Assembly: GCA_937916195.1 (NCBI GenBank)
Contig: CALFTO010000124.1
Span: 1 to 39,451 of the forward strand
Length of the DNA stretch: 39,451 nucleotides
Direction: 5' to 3'
From: an uncultured Clostridia bacterium
GTDB taxonomy: Bacteria > Bacillota > Clostridia > Oscillospirales > Acutalibacteraceae
Shown: positions 1-8,927 of the stretch, piece by piece
Numbering within the stretch: position 1 is the stretch's first letter
Layout of the letters: the number at the start of each line of letters is the position of its first letter
The notes under the pieces: generated by a model
What the model saw: the letters and a program-made list of their open reading frames with translations, nothing else
Database searches by the model: none
What the model was told of the DNA's origin: nothing
Position numbers and translations under genes: made by a program

Positions 1-2111
1 TTCAGCGAGCTTATCGCAGAAGCTGGAACGACTATGCAATGTCACTTAATCAGTTTACAAACGAATATGAGGGTGCAGTAAAAAATATCGCTTCACTTAT
101 TGACACCTCGGCAGTTAAGGGAATTCCTGTTGTAATCAACAACCCGATGGAATATGAGAGAACCGGCGTTGTGAAAATTACAATTCCTGCAAAGCTTCGC
201 TATAAGAATATGGCGGCTTTTGACAGTGACGGCAACGAATTGCCCACACAGGTTATTGGAAACACTGCCACTCATTCGGTTGTTCTCGTTTATGTAACAG
301 TTGCACCGATGGGTTACAAGCTTCTTGACATTCAAAGCAAGCGTGCAAGAGTTTCAACTCCGCTGAAGGCTTCAATTCACGGACTTGAAAACGAGAAATA
401 TAAGGTTACATTCAACAGTAACGGTGATATCCGTTCAATTTTCGATAAAGAATTAAAGAAAGAAATTCTCAAAAAGCCGATTTATACAGGTATTTTTGAC
501 TACAACGGCAGTAAGGATTGGCCCGCTTGGGAATTAAATTATGAAGAATTAAACCGCGAGCCACAGCACGCACTAAAAGTAAAATCAATTGAAGTAATTG
601 AAGAGGGTGTTTGCCGTGTTGCAATGAAGATTGTAAAGACCTATAAAGACAGCACATTTACTTCAATTGTAGCACTTTCACGCGGTGGCAATGTTGTTGA
701 GATTTATGACGAAACCGAATGGCGAAGCACCTGCTCTGCCGCAAAAGAGATTTTCTGCTTCACCGCCGAAAGTCCCGTTGCTACATACGATTTGGGGCTT
801 GGTGCAATCAAGCGAGGAAATATGACTGAAAAGCTTTTTGAAGTGCCCGCACAAAAATGGGCTGACATCACTGACGAAAGCGGTGAATTCGGAGTTTCGG
901 TAATCAGCGAATGCAAATACGGTTGGGATAAATTTGACAACAACACTCTCCGTTTAACCCTTATGCACACTCCCCTTAAAAATTATCGCGTTGACAGTAT
1001 GCAGTCAATGATGGAATTGGGTCTTAACCGTTATTCTTATGCAATTTATTCACACAGCGGTGCGGTTGGTCACGCAACACAATGTGAGGCAAGAAATTTT
1101 GTAATGCCAATGGCGGCGTTTATCTGTTCAAAGCACGATGGAGCTAAAATAGGCGAGCTTTCATTCGCAAGTCTTTCGGGTAACGCAATACTTCGTGCAA
1201 TGAAAAAGGCTGAAAACAGCGACGAAATTGTTATCCGTATTGGCGAGGGCGAGAAAAAAGCACAGAAAAATGTTGAATTCTCACTTTGCACACCGATTTT
1301 GAGTGCAAGAGAAATTTATGCTTCAGAAGAACATATTGACGATATTGAAATCCAAAACGGCAAGTTGATTTTTGATTTGAAGCCCTATGAAACCCGTTCA
1401 TTTGCACTTACAGTTAAGTCTGCTGACATCAAAGAGACTTCAAAATCGGTTGATTTTGCGGGCAATATTGACGCTTATTCAACAAACGATACACCAAAGG
1501 CAACACTTCCCGTAATCAACAAGACAATCCCTGCAGAAATTCGTCCCGATACAGTTTATGTGAGCGGAGTGAAGTTCACGCTCAGCGACAAGGCTATTCT
1601 TTGCGGAGGACAGACCTTAAATCTCCCCGAAAGCACAAAGAAAATCAATCTTCTTGTTGCCTCACTCAACGGTGATAAGTATATTACAATCGGCGGAAAA
1701 TCTGCAAAGGTAAACGACATTCGTGAATACTACGCAGGTTGGGATTTATACGATTTTAAAGAAGTTGCATTCACAAAAGACGGCAAATTAGGTTATGAAT
1801 TCACACATTCGCACAACGAAAACGGTGACGCAAAATGTCAGCAGTTATTCTTCTGGAATGTTGAATTTGAAACTGAGGGCGATACAGTAACTCTGCCCGT
1901 TGACCGCGATATTCTTATTCTTGCAATCACAGCAAGTAGTGATGACCGCAACTGCGTACTTGCAACAGAGCTTTATGACAACATAAAGGGCAGATATTTT
2001 GATTACAAAATGAGTGTTCGCGAAAAGCTCACATACATAAACAGCAAGCGCGTGCACCGTCTTAACGACAAGGGCGGAGCACTCCGCGACAGAAATAAGG
2101 GAAGGAGATAA
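1..2111 (+). CDS. GH38-type alpha-mannosidase, C-terminal part (5' end outside window)
   Basis: The reading frame is open from position 3, upstream of the first ATG at 39, so the gene begins before the window and about 700 C-terminal residues are visible. What is visible matches the middle and C-terminal beta-domains of family GH38 alpha-mannosidases: a 'NNPMEYERTGVVKI' segment (usual form N-P-x-x-x-R-x-G-x-V) and 'LENEKYKVTFNSNGDIRSIF' (usual form LEN-x-x-x-V-x-F-x-x-x-G-x-I-x-S-I-x-D-K). The zinc-binding and nucleophile region is not in the window. GH38 enzymes release alpha-linked mannose from glycans. No signal peptide can be judged. A GPH-family sugar symporter follows 6 bp downstream with its ribosome site inside the end of this gene, so the two are one operon. 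A second, complete GH38 gene lies at 5738-8671. Family is fairly certain; substrate is not. Confidence 0.85.
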   Translation, partial: QRAYRRSWNDYAMSLNQFTNEYEGAVKNIASLIDTSAVKGIPVVINNPMEYERTGVVKITIPAKLRYKNMAAFDSDGNELPTQVIGNTATHSVVLVYVTVAPMGYKLLDIQSKRARVSTPLKASIHGLENEKYKVTFNSNGDIRSIFDKELKKEILKKPIYTGIFDYNGSKDWPAWELNYEELNREPQHALKVKSIEVIEEGVCRVAMKIVKTYKDSTFTSIVALSRGGNVVEIYDETEWRSTCSAAKEIFCFTAESPVATYDLGLGAIKRGNMTEKLFEVPAQKWADITDESGEFGVSVISECKYGWDKFDNNTLRLTLMHTPLKNYRVDSMQSMMELGLNRYSYAIYSHSGAVGHATQCEARNFVMPMAAFICSKHDGAKIGELSFASLSGNAILRAMKKAENSDEIVIRIGEGEKKAQKNVEFSLCTPILSAREIYASEEHIDDIEIQNGKLIFDLKPYETRSFALTVKSADIKETSKSVDFAGNIDAYSTNDTPKATLPVINKTIPAEIRPDTVYVSGVKFTLSDKAILCGGQTLNLPESTKKINLLVASLNGDKYITIGGKSAKVNDIREYYAGWDLYDFKEVAFTKDGKLGYEFTHSHNENGDAKCQQLFFWNVEFETEGDTVTLPVDRDILILAITASSDDRNCVLATELYDNIKGRYFDYKMSVREKLTYINSKRVHRLNDKGGALRDRNKGRR

Positions 2112-2117
2112 ATCGTT

Positions 2118-3581
2118 ATGGCTGAAAATAAAGGCGATATCCGTTATGTAGGTGTCAAAGAAACCTTGGCTTACGGCATTGCAAACGCAGGTCAATGCTT
2201 TGGATATAACATTATTGCAGGCAGTTACCTTTCACTTTTCTTTACAAAGGTTTTCGGTGTACCCCCTGAAGCAGTTGCGGCGATGATGCTGTTTTTGGGG
2301 CTTTGGGACACAATCAACGACCCGCTTATGGGGTCACTTATTGACCGAACAAGAACACGATATGGCAAGCTTCGTCCATTTCTTTTAATTGTTCCCATTC
2401 CTTTGGGTATTGCAACAATTATGCTTTTCGCAGATCCTGCACTTTTAGGTGACAAAACAGAAGATGTTGCAAAAATCATTTATATGTTCATCACCTATTT
2501 TATCTGGGAATTGTTCTATACCCTTGGTGACGTGCCATTTTGGGGAATGAGTGCAGCAATAAGCCCCTCACCCTCTGACCGCACGAGAGTAATTTCTTCT
2601 GCCCGCTTTATTTCGGGACTTATTGGCGGACTTTCAACAACAATTCTCGTTGTGCTTATGGATTTGAGCAATAATGGGTCAATTCCCCTTTCACTTTCAC
2701 AAGTTTTCTTGCTTATGGCGATTATTTCGGGCACATTGGGTATGGCATTGTTCTCACTTTCGGGCATTTGCACTAAAGAAAGAGTTGTGCAGACAATTAA
2801 AGAGCCAAGCGTACTTGACGGCTTCAAGGCTCTCGTAAAAAATAAGCCTTTGCTTTTGATTGTTATTGGTAATGTACTCGCGGCTGTAAGTGGTATTGGT
2901 GGCTTCTTCCAAGCATATTACTACTCAGAAGTTGTGCAGATGAACTCGCTGACAATTGTTATTGCACTCCCCGGTACAATTTTAGGCTTTGTTACATATT
3001 TGCTTATTCCCAAAATCAAGCAGAAATTTGACAACCGTCAGATTATCTTCTTGAACGGCTTTGCAAGACTTATTATGGGCACAATCGTATTCCTCGTAGG
3101 TTTCAAGTGCTTTACAAATCTTTGGGTTGTTGTACCTTTACTTATGGTACAAAATCTTTTATTCAGCTTCTTTAACACAATCAATATGGTTATCCCCACC
3201 GAAATGATTGGCGACACCATTGACTATATGGAGTGGAAAACGGGTGAGCGAAACGAGGGCATTTCATTCTCGGTTCTCACATTTGTGGGCAAGCTTACAG
3301 GCTCAATTTCGGGCACAATCGGTAATGCACTTCTTCCCGTTATCGGTCTTTCATTTGTAACAATGGGCACAGAGACCGTCACTGTTAAGGCATATGAACA
3401 AACTGACCTTATCATTTGGGGAATGTTCACATTAGCACCCGCTATTTTAGGGCTTCTTCCGCTTATTCCATATATCTGGTATGACCTTACAGGCGAAAAG
3501 CTTCGCCAAGTTCGTGAGGAAATGGCAGAACGCAGAGCCACTCTTTCAGAAAGAGTTTCGGGAGGTGCTACTAATGAGTAA
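2118..3581 (+). CDS. GPH-family (MelB-like) sugar:cation symporter
   Basis: A 487-residue polytopic membrane protein of the usual length for glycoside-pentoside-hexuronide:cation symporters (MFS_2). The N-terminal segment contains 'LWDTINDPLMGSLIDRTRTR' followed by YGKLRPF, the family signature between helices 2 and 3, with the Asp residues used for cation coupling in MelB. About twelve hydrophobic stretches can be counted. The start is the ATG at 2118, preceded by AAGGAGA at 2101-2107, which overlaps the stop of the mannosidase gene. Position next to the mannosidase suggests import of mannosides or a released oligosaccharide (inference). The 3' end overlaps the next gene by 8 bp. Confidence 0.88.
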   Translation: MAENKGDIRYVGVKETLAYGIANAGQCFGYNIIAGSYLSLFFTKVFGVPPEAVAAMMLFLGLWDTINDPLMGSLIDRTRTRYGKLRPFLLIVPIPLGIATIMLFADPALLGDKTEDVAKIIYMFITYFIWELFYTLGDVPFWGMSAAISPSPSDRTRVISSARFISGLIGGLSTTILVVLMDLSNNGSIPLSLSQVFLLMAIISGTLGMALFSLSGICTKERVVQTIKEPSVLDGFKALVKNKPLLLIVIGNVLAAVSGIGGFFQAYYYSEVVQMNSLTIVIALPGTILGFVTYLLIPKIKQKFDNRQIIFLNGFARLIMGTIVFLVGFKCFTNLWVVVPLLMVQNLLFSFFNTINMVIPTEMIGDTIDYMEWKTGERNEGISFSVLTFVGKLTGSISGTIGNALLPVIGLSFVTMGTETVTVKAYEQTDLIIWGMFTLAPAILGLLPLIPYIWYDLTGEKLRQVREEMAERRATLSERVSGGATNE

Positions 3582-4242
3582 TAAATGTCCAAAATGCAAC
3601 GAAAAATTATCCCCTCTTTATATGAAACAAACCTGTCCGAAATGCAACACAAATCTTGTGTATTACGACCTTGACAAAAGGCTTCAAGAAGACCACGAGA
3701 AAGCAATGAGAGAACAGGAAGCAGTTGACAGAGTGTTAAACAATATCAAAACCTCTGCATTCGGCGGTAAAGAACAGATTTTCCGTTTTGTGCTGATGTT
3801 CTCGCCACTTCTCTGGATGTGCTTACCAATATACACACAAATGAACCGCGAGACTTTAGAAATCACTAATATTTCATTGATTACACTTATAAAGTCAATA
3901 ATTGCAACTGTGACAAATGCTGATAACGGTATGAATTTAGATATGTGGTTGTCAGACAAAGCGTATTTTTGCACACTCGTTTTAATTGCTTGTATAATTA
4001 TATTTTCTCTGGCTGAAAATATATCTTCACTATTTTCAGTTGGCAAAAACGCATTAATGCGAAACAGAATATTCCACTATGTAAATTTAATTGTTTGCTT
4101 TGCGTTAAGTTGTCTGCCCATAGTAAATGGTTTTAGCCATTCGATTGGTATAACTTTAGTTTTGACAACATATATGTCAGTTGGTGGTCTACATAAATAT
4201 GTTGACAAAAAGTTAAACCCTAAAGACGAAAAAGAAGAATAA
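3574..4242 (+). CDS. Zinc-ribbon membrane protein of unknown function
   Basis: 222 residues when started at the ATG at 3574, which has GGAGG (3561-3565) at good spacing and overlaps the symporter stop codon by 8 bp; the frame is open further upstream but lacks a better start. The N-terminus holds two CPKC pairs about 20 residues apart (a zinc ribbon of the zinc-ribbon_2/DZR kind), then a charged linker, then about four membrane segments ending in a basic tail (LNPKDEKEE). Translational coupling suggests co-expression with the mannosidase and symporter, but the sequence gives no function. A rho-independent terminator follows directly. Confidence 0.7.
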   Translation: MSNKCPKCNEKLSPLYMKQTCPKCNTNLVYYDLDKRLQEDHEKAMREQEAVDRVLNNIKTSAFGGKEQIFRFVLMFSPLLWMCLPIYTQMNRETLEITNISLITLIKSIIATVTNADNGMNLDMWLSDKAYFCTLVLIACIIIFSLAENISSLFSVGKNALMRNRIFHYVNLIVCFALSCLPIVNGFSHSIGITLVLTTYMSVGGLHKYVDKKLNPKDEKEE

Positions 4243-4249
4243 AAGAAAG

Positions 4250-4287
4250 CGGAAATGTTTGAAAAATCCAAATGTTTCCGTTTTTCT
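4250..4287 (+). terminator. Rho-independent terminator of the mannosidase-symporter operon
   Basis: A 12-bp stem, 4250-4261 paired with 4269-4280 and closed through two G-U pairs, has a 7-nt loop and is followed by TTTTTCT. It begins 8 nt after the zinc-ribbon gene's stop codon. Confidence 0.85.
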
Positions 4288-4288
4288 A

Positions 4289-4316
4289 TTGCAATTTTTT
4301 CATAATATGATAAAAT
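4289..4316 (+). promoter_or_regulatory. Candidate sigma-A promoter for nagB
   Basis: TTGCAA at 4289-4294 and TAAAAT at 4311-4316 are separated by 16 nt, 42 bp ahead of the nagB start. The region is A+T-rich, so chance matches are possible. Confidence 0.35.
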
Positions 4317-4357
4317 AAAATCTCAATAAGTTTGAAATCAGCAATGAGGTGTGAAAA

Positions 4358-5077
4358 ATGATTCTTCATATTTTTGATAATGCAGAGCAAATCGGTGCAG
4401 CAGTTGCCAACATGATTGTTGAGCAGGTTAACGAAAAGCCAAATTCAGTTTTGGGCTTTGCAACAGGTGCTTCACCAATCCCTACATACAATCATCTTGT
4501 TAAGGCATACAATAATGACAAGGTAAGCTTTAAGGATATTACAACCTTTAACCTTGATGAATACTGCGATTTGCCACAGAGCGATAAAAACAGCTATTAC
4601 ACATTTATGCACGAAAATCTTTTCAATCATATTGACGTTAAAGAAGAAAATGTAAACTTCTTGAACGGCAATGCAGAAGATGCAGACGCAGAATGTCAGC
4701 GTTATGACGACCTTCTTACTGAAAAGAAAATTGATATTCAGCTTTTGGGTGTTGGCAGAAACGGTCACATCGGCTTTAACGAGCCCGCAAACAAATTCAC
4801 AAAGGGCACATTTAAAGTTCGCCTTACACAGAGCACAATCGACGCAAACTCTGTTTATTTTGACGAGGACACAATGCCTCACTATGCGCTCACAATGGGT
4901 ACAGTTTCAATTATGAAGTCAAAGCAGATTATTATGATTGCAACCGGCAGAAGCAAGCAAGACGCAATTTACGGTATGGTAAACGGTGATATTTCACCCT
5001 CATGCCCCGCATCAGTTCTTCAGCTTCACCCCAATGTGCACGTATTCCTCGACAAAGCTGCCGCAGGAAGACTTTAA
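4358..5077 (+). CDS. nagB: Glucosamine-6-phosphate deaminase
   Basis: A 239-residue cytoplasmic enzyme converting glucosamine-6-phosphate to fructose-6-phosphate and ammonia, the step that brings GlcNAc and sialic acid breakdown into glycolysis. Visible motifs are the phosphate loop GFATGASP (residues 33-40), FNLDEY with the catalytic Asp67, and GVGRNGHIGFNEP (131-143) with the ring-opening His137 and the following Glu. The NGH form instead of DGH is usual in Firmicutes NagB. Length is that of the short Firmicutes enzymes without the allosteric C-terminal tail. The start has GAGGTG 8 nt upstream. It is monocistronic, with a terminator on either side. It fits the other glycan-degradation genes around it. 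Confidence 0.95.
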   Translation: MILHIFDNAEQIGAAVANMIVEQVNEKPNSVLGFATGASPIPTYNHLVKAYNNDKVSFKDITTFNLDEYCDLPQSDKNSYYTFMHENLFNHIDVKEENVNFLNGNAEDADAECQRYDDLLTEKKIDIQLLGVGRNGHIGFNEPANKFTKGTFKVRLTQSTIDANSVYFDEDTMPHYALTMGTVSIMKSKQIIMIATGRSKQDAIYGMVNGDISPSCPASVLQLHPNVHVFLDKAAAGRL

Positions 5078-5094
5078 TCTTAATAGAAAAAATC

Positions 5095-5131
5095 AAGACC
5101 GAGCAGAAGTTTCTGTTCGGTCTTTTATTTA
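5095..5131 (+). terminator. Rho-independent terminator of nagB
   Basis: A 12-bp stem, 5095-5106 with 5113-5124 (one G-U pair), has a 6-nt loop and is followed by TTTATTT. It overlaps the stop codon of the convergent gene at 5125-5391. Confidence 0.88.
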
Positions 5132-5391
5132 TGGTTGTTGTAATTAAAATGCATATTGAATAACTTCTTGCATTTGCGAACTATTTTACTGCGTATTCTT
5201 TCAAAAGCATTATCTACTTCGGTATATATTGCCTTATTACTATCAACTATTTCCCTGTTTATTCTATTGATTTTTCTTTTGTACTTTTTGGAGTATTCCA
5301 CATTACACTCTTTTATTCTCTCAAATTCTTTTATTTGTCTTTTACTATTCTCAATGCACGCTTGTTTTAAAACAGAATATTTTTCTGTCAT
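5125..5391 (-). CDS. Small basic, probably coiled-coil protein of unknown function
   Basis: 88 residues from the ATG at 5391, chosen over the longer open frame because GGAGA lies 8 nt upstream and the upstream extension runs through the promoter. The protein is very rich in Lys, Arg and Glu with regularly spaced hydrophobics (for example KRQIKEFERIKECNVEY), as expected of a long amphipathic helix; there is no signal peptide or membrane segment. It is divergent from the XRE regulator at 5484-5696, and the shared region carries repeated motifs, so the regulator probably controls it. The reading frame end lies inside the nagB terminator, suggesting insertion close to that terminator. Function unknown. 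Confidence 0.55.
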   Translation of the reverse strand: MTEKYSVLKQACIENSKRQIKEFERIKECNVEYSKKYKRKINRINREIVDSNKAIYTEVDNAFERIRSKIVRKCKKLFNMHFNYNNHK

Positions 5392-5411
5392 AATAATCAT
5401 CTCCAATACAA

Positions 5412-5441
5412 ATAATAACCCATATGGAGCAATATTGTCAA
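5412..5441 (-). promoter_or_regulatory. Promoter of the 88-aa gene
   Basis: On the minus strand, TTGACA (5441-5436) and TATTAT (5417-5412) are separated by 18 nt and placed about 20 nt ahead of the gene's ribosome site. The palindromic core CCATATGG (5420-5427) lies between -10 and -35, a usual place for a repressor site. Confidence 0.55.
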
Positions 5442-5478
5442 CCCCATTCGGAGTATTTGTTACAATCCATTTTGGTGA
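5420..5478. repeat. Direct-repeat operator candidates between divergent genes
   Basis: CCATATGGAGCA at 5420 and CCATTCGGAGTA at 5444 are related 12-mers 24 nt apart. A weaker third copy, CCATTTTGGTGA, starts at 5467, 23 nt further on. They lie in the promoter region between the 88-aa gene and the XRE regulator. The two-turn spacing puts them on one face of the helix, which suits binding of the adjacent XRE protein (inference). Confidence 0.4.
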
Positions 5479-5483
5479 TGTAT

Positions 5484-5696
5484 ATGGATACAAGATTAAA
5501 AGATTTAAGAACTGACCATGATTTGACACAAGATGAATGTGCAAAAATTGCGTTTATTTCAAAGAACTCATATATAAGATATGAAAAAGGCGAGAGAACA
5601 CCTCCACTTGATACAATTAAACTCTTTTCAGATTATTATGATGTATCAATTGATTATATTGCAAAACGCACAAATAATCCCAAAACAAATAAGTAA
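5484..5696 (+). CDS. XRE-family helix-turn-helix regulator (small)
   Basis: 70 residues from the ATG at 5484; an in-frame ATG at 5478 and the longer open frame from 5424 have poorer ribosome sites. The helix-turn-helix is complete: RLKDLRTDHDLTQDECAKIA, then SKNSYIRYEKGERTP, then DTIKLFSDYYDVSIDYIAKR, the usual XRE layout including the 'YxVSxDYL-x-x-RT-x-N' ending. There is no extra sensor domain. It is divergent from the 88-aa gene with repeat motifs between them, so it is probably an autoregulator of this pair. Both genes are more A+T-rich than their neighbours, a sign of acquisition. Confidence 0.82.
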   Translation: MDTRLKDLRTDHDLTQDECAKIAFISKNSYIRYEKGERTPPLDTIKLFSDYYDVSIDYIAKRTNNPKTNK

Positions 5697-5707
5697 AGAT
5701 TAACATT

Positions 5708-5739
5708 AAAAAACGCGAGGTTTACACCTCGCATTTTTT
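5708..5739. terminator. Bidirectional terminator between convergent genes
   Basis: A perfect 7-bp stem, GCGAGGT (5715-5721) with ACCTCGC (5726-5732), has a TTAC loop, an A-run on the left and a T-run on the right. It can end transcripts of the XRE gene (plus) and of the mannosidase operon (minus). Confidence 0.85.
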
Positions 5740-8671
5740 ATATTTCTATACCTATTGTTATAATCTCAAATGGCTTATAGTGGACGGTCTCGGTTTCTTC
5801 AATTACATCTTCAAGGAAGTTGAGAAGCTTAACCTTACCGCCCAATTTAATTTTACCGCGTCTGCCGTTTTGCTCGGACAGACGAATAACAATCATATTG
5901 CCTTTTTCACTCATTTTCATTGTCTGCATATAGAGCTCGCCGAAAGAGTTTTCGCAGGTGAGGTCTGCTTTGCCGAGTGGAACGTTATATTCGTAAGCAA
6001 TATTATTGATTTCTGCCTTAACAAAATCGTCAGAGTGAGGGTAAATCATATAAGCGAATTCGTGGTGTCCGCGGTCGCTTGTGACGTCGGGGCGGACTGT
6101 TGCACGAAGAAGGCTTAAGCTAATTGAATTTTCAAGAAGTCCTACGCCGTATTTTGAATCGTTAATAAGGGCAATACCGCCGTCGGTTTCTGCCATATCA
6201 ACCCACTTGTGATGGCAAACCTCAAAGCGAGCCTGTTGCCAAGTAGTATTGCGGTGAGTTTCACGCTCAACAAAGCCTGCACTTGTGTCGCAAACTGCCT
6301 TACGAGTGAGCACATTACAATCGAACTGTGCTTTTGCGAGAACGTGCTTTTCATTCCAGTCAACGATATTTTCAACCTCTATGCCTCTTGACTGACGGAA
6401 CACACGGATAATTCTCTTCCAAGTGCTCTTGTCTGTGCCGAGAATACACTCAAATGAGGCAACCTCTGAATTCTTTTCTATAGTTTTAAGAGGTGAAATG
6501 ATTTTGACTTCAACTTCTCTGTCCTTATAATTCGGCAGAATATCCCAAGCGTCATAAACACCGGGGTTATCCTTATAAAATTTAAGCTTATTGAATTCTC
6601 CGTTTGTCCATTCGCGGTCGAGTTCTTTGTCATAAAGGCTCTTTATACTGCCGTCGTATTCAAACTCGATTTCATAGAATGGTGTAATAATCTTGTTGCC
6701 GATTTCACACCACTCGCCCGCATAGGTGCGCCACGGAATTTCACCGCAAGAGAGGGGCTCAAGGTTGGGGATTACCCAATTACCCTGCTTGCCGTAGCGA
6801 ATACTCTTACCGTTTTCGTCCTCAATAAATGTGAGATGCTTTCGCGGGAAGTTAAGCGAATTAAAATACTTTTCACCTGAGCCGATAATTTTGTTAAGTC
6901 TTGCGTCGATTTCTTCATAATCAGCCATTGCGTCGCGATAAACAGGCGCAATGTGGCTACCGGGAAGAATATCGTGGAACTGATTTATAAGAAGCTTTTT
7001 ATAAATGTCGCGAATTTCTTCGTGAGGGTACTCTGCACCCTTTAAATGACGGAGAGTTGAAACGATTTCAGCCTCGCGAAGCTTATATTCAAGCTGACGG
7101 TTATAACGCTTCATCTTTGATTTTGTGGTAAATGTACCGCGGTGCATTTCGAGATAAAGCTCGCCGTCCCACTTTGCAAGATTTTTGTTATCCTTTAAAT
7201 TCTTTTCAAGGAATTCCTGACCGCCAACGTGCTCGGTTTTCGGCATAATTGAAAGCTTATTGAAACGGTGCATAACCTCAATCATTTCTTCGGTGCAACC
7301 GCTACCGCCGTCACCGTAGCCGAACATTGACATTGTTTGTCCGCCTTGGTTTTTGTCCTGATAAGCCTCCCAATTCTCTTGAATTTGTGATGGCATATTC
7401 CAAGTTATAAAATGGGTTGGAGGTACACAGGCATAAACCTCACTGCCGTCAATACCTTTCCAGATAAAGTTGTTATGGGGAAAACGGTTTGTGTCGTTCC
7501 AAGTTGACATTTTGTTTGATACAAAATAGTCAACGCCACTCTTTTTGAGAATTTGAGGTAAAATCCAGCTATTGCCGAAAACATCGGGCAACCAACAATT
7601 TTTGATTGTCTTGCCGAACTTTTCGCGGAAATAGTGCTGACCGTACATAAACTGACGAATAAGACTTTCAGCACAAGGGATATTGCAATCGGGCTCAACA
7701 TACATAGCACCCACGGGCTCAAACTGACCATTTGCAATTTTCTCTTTTAATTCTTCAAACACATCGGGATAATACTTTTCGAGCATTTCATAAGTAAAAG
7801 CCTGAGTATGAGTGTATTTGAAATCGGGATAACGGTCCATTAAACGCAACTGAATGAGAATTGTTCTTAAATTCTTCTGAACAGAGTGAATTCTGCGCCA
7901 ATAGTACGCGATATCAAGGTGTGAGTGAGCCACAAGAGCCACATCACCGTTGCCCTTGTAATCGTCATTTGCATAAATTACATCGTCAACATATTTCTTT
8001 GCCGCCGCAACATCTTCATTTTTCAAATCATCAAAATCAATAAGATTAAGGGCATTATTGATTTCGCGATTTAAGAAGTTACGGTAATCTTCATTGAAAA
8101 GGTCACTTTTTGCAATATCTAAAAGCAGTTCAAGGTCATAAACCAAGTCGAGAACTGTATGGTTGATTGTTGCAAGATAAGCACCCTCGAAAATCTGACG
8201 ACAACCGCGAACTGACAAGGATTCGGGGTTTCGCTCGTCATCAGGCTTTGAACGGTTATAGCCCTCCATTTCAAAATGGAGAAAATCGCTGTCGATATAA
8301 GGGGTTAAAAGAATTCTGTCGCGGTTTGGGTCAACACCACCGACATATTTACCGTTTACTTTGACAATAATTTCTGCCGCAGTTTTAAGTGAAAACCACA
8401 ATTCTTTACCGCGAAGCTTTTCGGGGATAACCACGTCTGCCTCGAAAAATGCAGTTCCGTCGGGGGTGAAGTACATATCGCCCTTTTGAAGCGAACGCCA
8501 ACCCTCAGGGTAATATTCATATTGCATTTCGGCTGTTTGTCGGGCATCGCGCACGCGAAGTGTGGTTATTTCAAACTTTTCACCGTATATGTATCTTTTA
8601 AGCCAGCCGAAGCGTAAGTCTGTCCATTCTTCAGGACGCATACTTCTTCTTACAACTTTTATATGAGCCAT
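5738..8671 (-). CDS. Alpha-mannosidase, glycoside hydrolase family 38
   Basis: 977 residues, complete. An N-terminal beta domain (about 1-190) precedes the catalytic barrel. The zinc site is visible as HSHLD (249-253; ligands His251 and Asp253), the nucleophile/ligand as WLPDVFG (360-366; Asp363), and the late ligand as NQFHDILPGS (His566). GYGDGGSG (451-458) matches the substrate-loop region. The C-terminal beta domains follow. There is no signal peptide, so the enzyme is cytoplasmic and acts on imported mannosides. The gene is the last of a minus-strand operon with a NifU-like gene (16 bp upstream) and a phosphohexomutase; a mutase next to a mannosidase fits feeding of the released sugar into metabolism. 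The bidirectional terminator at 5708-5739 overlaps the stop. Linkage specificity is not readable. Confidence 0.93.
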   Translation of the reverse strand: MAHIKVVRRSMRPEEWTDLRFGWLKRYIYGEKFEITTLRVRDARQTAEMQYEYYPEGWRSLQKGDMYFTPDGTAFFEADVVIPEKLRGKELWFSLKTAAEIIVKVNGKYVGGVDPNRDRILLTPYIDSDFLHFEMEGYNRSKPDDERNPESLSVRGCRQIFEGAYLATINHTVLDLVYDLELLLDIAKSDLFNEDYRNFLNREINNALNLIDFDDLKNEDVAAAKKYVDDVIYANDDYKGNGDVALVAHSHLDIAYYWRRIHSVQKNLRTILIQLRLMDRYPDFKYTHTQAFTYEMLEKYYPDVFEELKEKIANGQFEPVGAMYVEPDCNIPCAESLIRQFMYGQHYFREKFGKTIKNCWLPDVFGNSWILPQILKKSGVDYFVSNKMSTWNDTNRFPHNNFIWKGIDGSEVYACVPPTHFITWNMPSQIQENWEAYQDKNQGGQTMSMFGYGDGGSGCTEEMIEVMHRFNKLSIMPKTEHVGGQEFLEKNLKDNKNLAKWDGELYLEMHRGTFTTKSKMKRYNRQLEYKLREAEIVSTLRHLKGAEYPHEEIRDIYKKLLINQFHDILPGSHIAPVYRDAMADYEEIDARLNKIIGSGEKYFNSLNFPRKHLTFIEDENGKSIRYGKQGNWVIPNLEPLSCGEIPWRTYAGEWCEIGNKIITPFYEIEFEYDGSIKSLYDKELDREWTNGEFNKLKFYKDNPGVYDAWDILPNYKDREVEVKIISPLKTIEKNSEVASFECILGTDKSTWKRIIRVFRQSRGIEVENIVDWNEKHVLAKAQFDCNVLTRKAVCDTSAGFVERETHRNTTWQQARFEVCHHKWVDMAETDGGIALINDSKYGVGLLENSISLSLLRATVRPDVTSDRGHHEFAYMIYPHSDDFVKAEINNIAYEYNVPLGKADLTCENSFGELYMQTMKMSEKGNMIVIRLSEQNGRRGKIKLGGKVKLLNFLEDVIEETETVHYKPFEIITIGIEI

Positions 8672-8687
8672 AAATCACTTCACCGCC

Positions 8688-8924
8688 TTAGTCTTTATCC
8701 CAGAAGAATGGTTTTTTCTTCTGTGCTACAATTTTTACGCTTTCACCCATATCGCGAAAAACTTCGCTCTCTATCCATGAAAGGCAACGGTCAACTATAA
8801 GACATTTTGAACATTCACCCTGCAAAAGCACGGTGAGAATTCCGTCGTCGTATGATACAAAATCAATTTCGCCGCCGTCACCTTGGAGCTTAGGTTTGAT
8901 TATATTATTTATGTAGTCTTTCAT
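8688..8924 (-). CDS. NifU-like (Nfu domain) iron-sulfur scaffold protein
   Basis: 78 residues corresponding to a stand-alone NifU C-terminal (Nfu) domain: IKPKLQGDGGEIDFV at the N-terminus and GECSKC (Cys38, Cys41) for cluster binding, with another Cys at 47. Such proteins carry and pass on Fe-S clusters. The start codon overlaps the ribosome site inside the end of the mutase gene (3-nt gap), so it is in the operon with the mutase and mannosidase. No isc or suf gene is near, and no link between Fe-S transfer and the sugar genes is evident. The family normally has CxxC only, so the third Cys may be incidental. Confidence 0.8.
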   Translation of the reverse strand: MKDYINNIIKPKLQGDGGEIDFVSYDDGILTVLLQGECSKCLIVDRCLSWIESEVFRDMGESVKIVAQKKKPFFWDKD

Positions 8925-8927
8925 AAT

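Noticed and set aside
3224..3706. 160-aa minus-strand frame across the symporter end
   Set aside because: It spans two well-supported overlapping plus-strand genes.
5156..5515. 119-aa hydrophobic frame opposite the 88-aa gene
   Set aside because: Hydrophobic only because it is antisense to a Lys/Glu-rich protein; no ribosome site.
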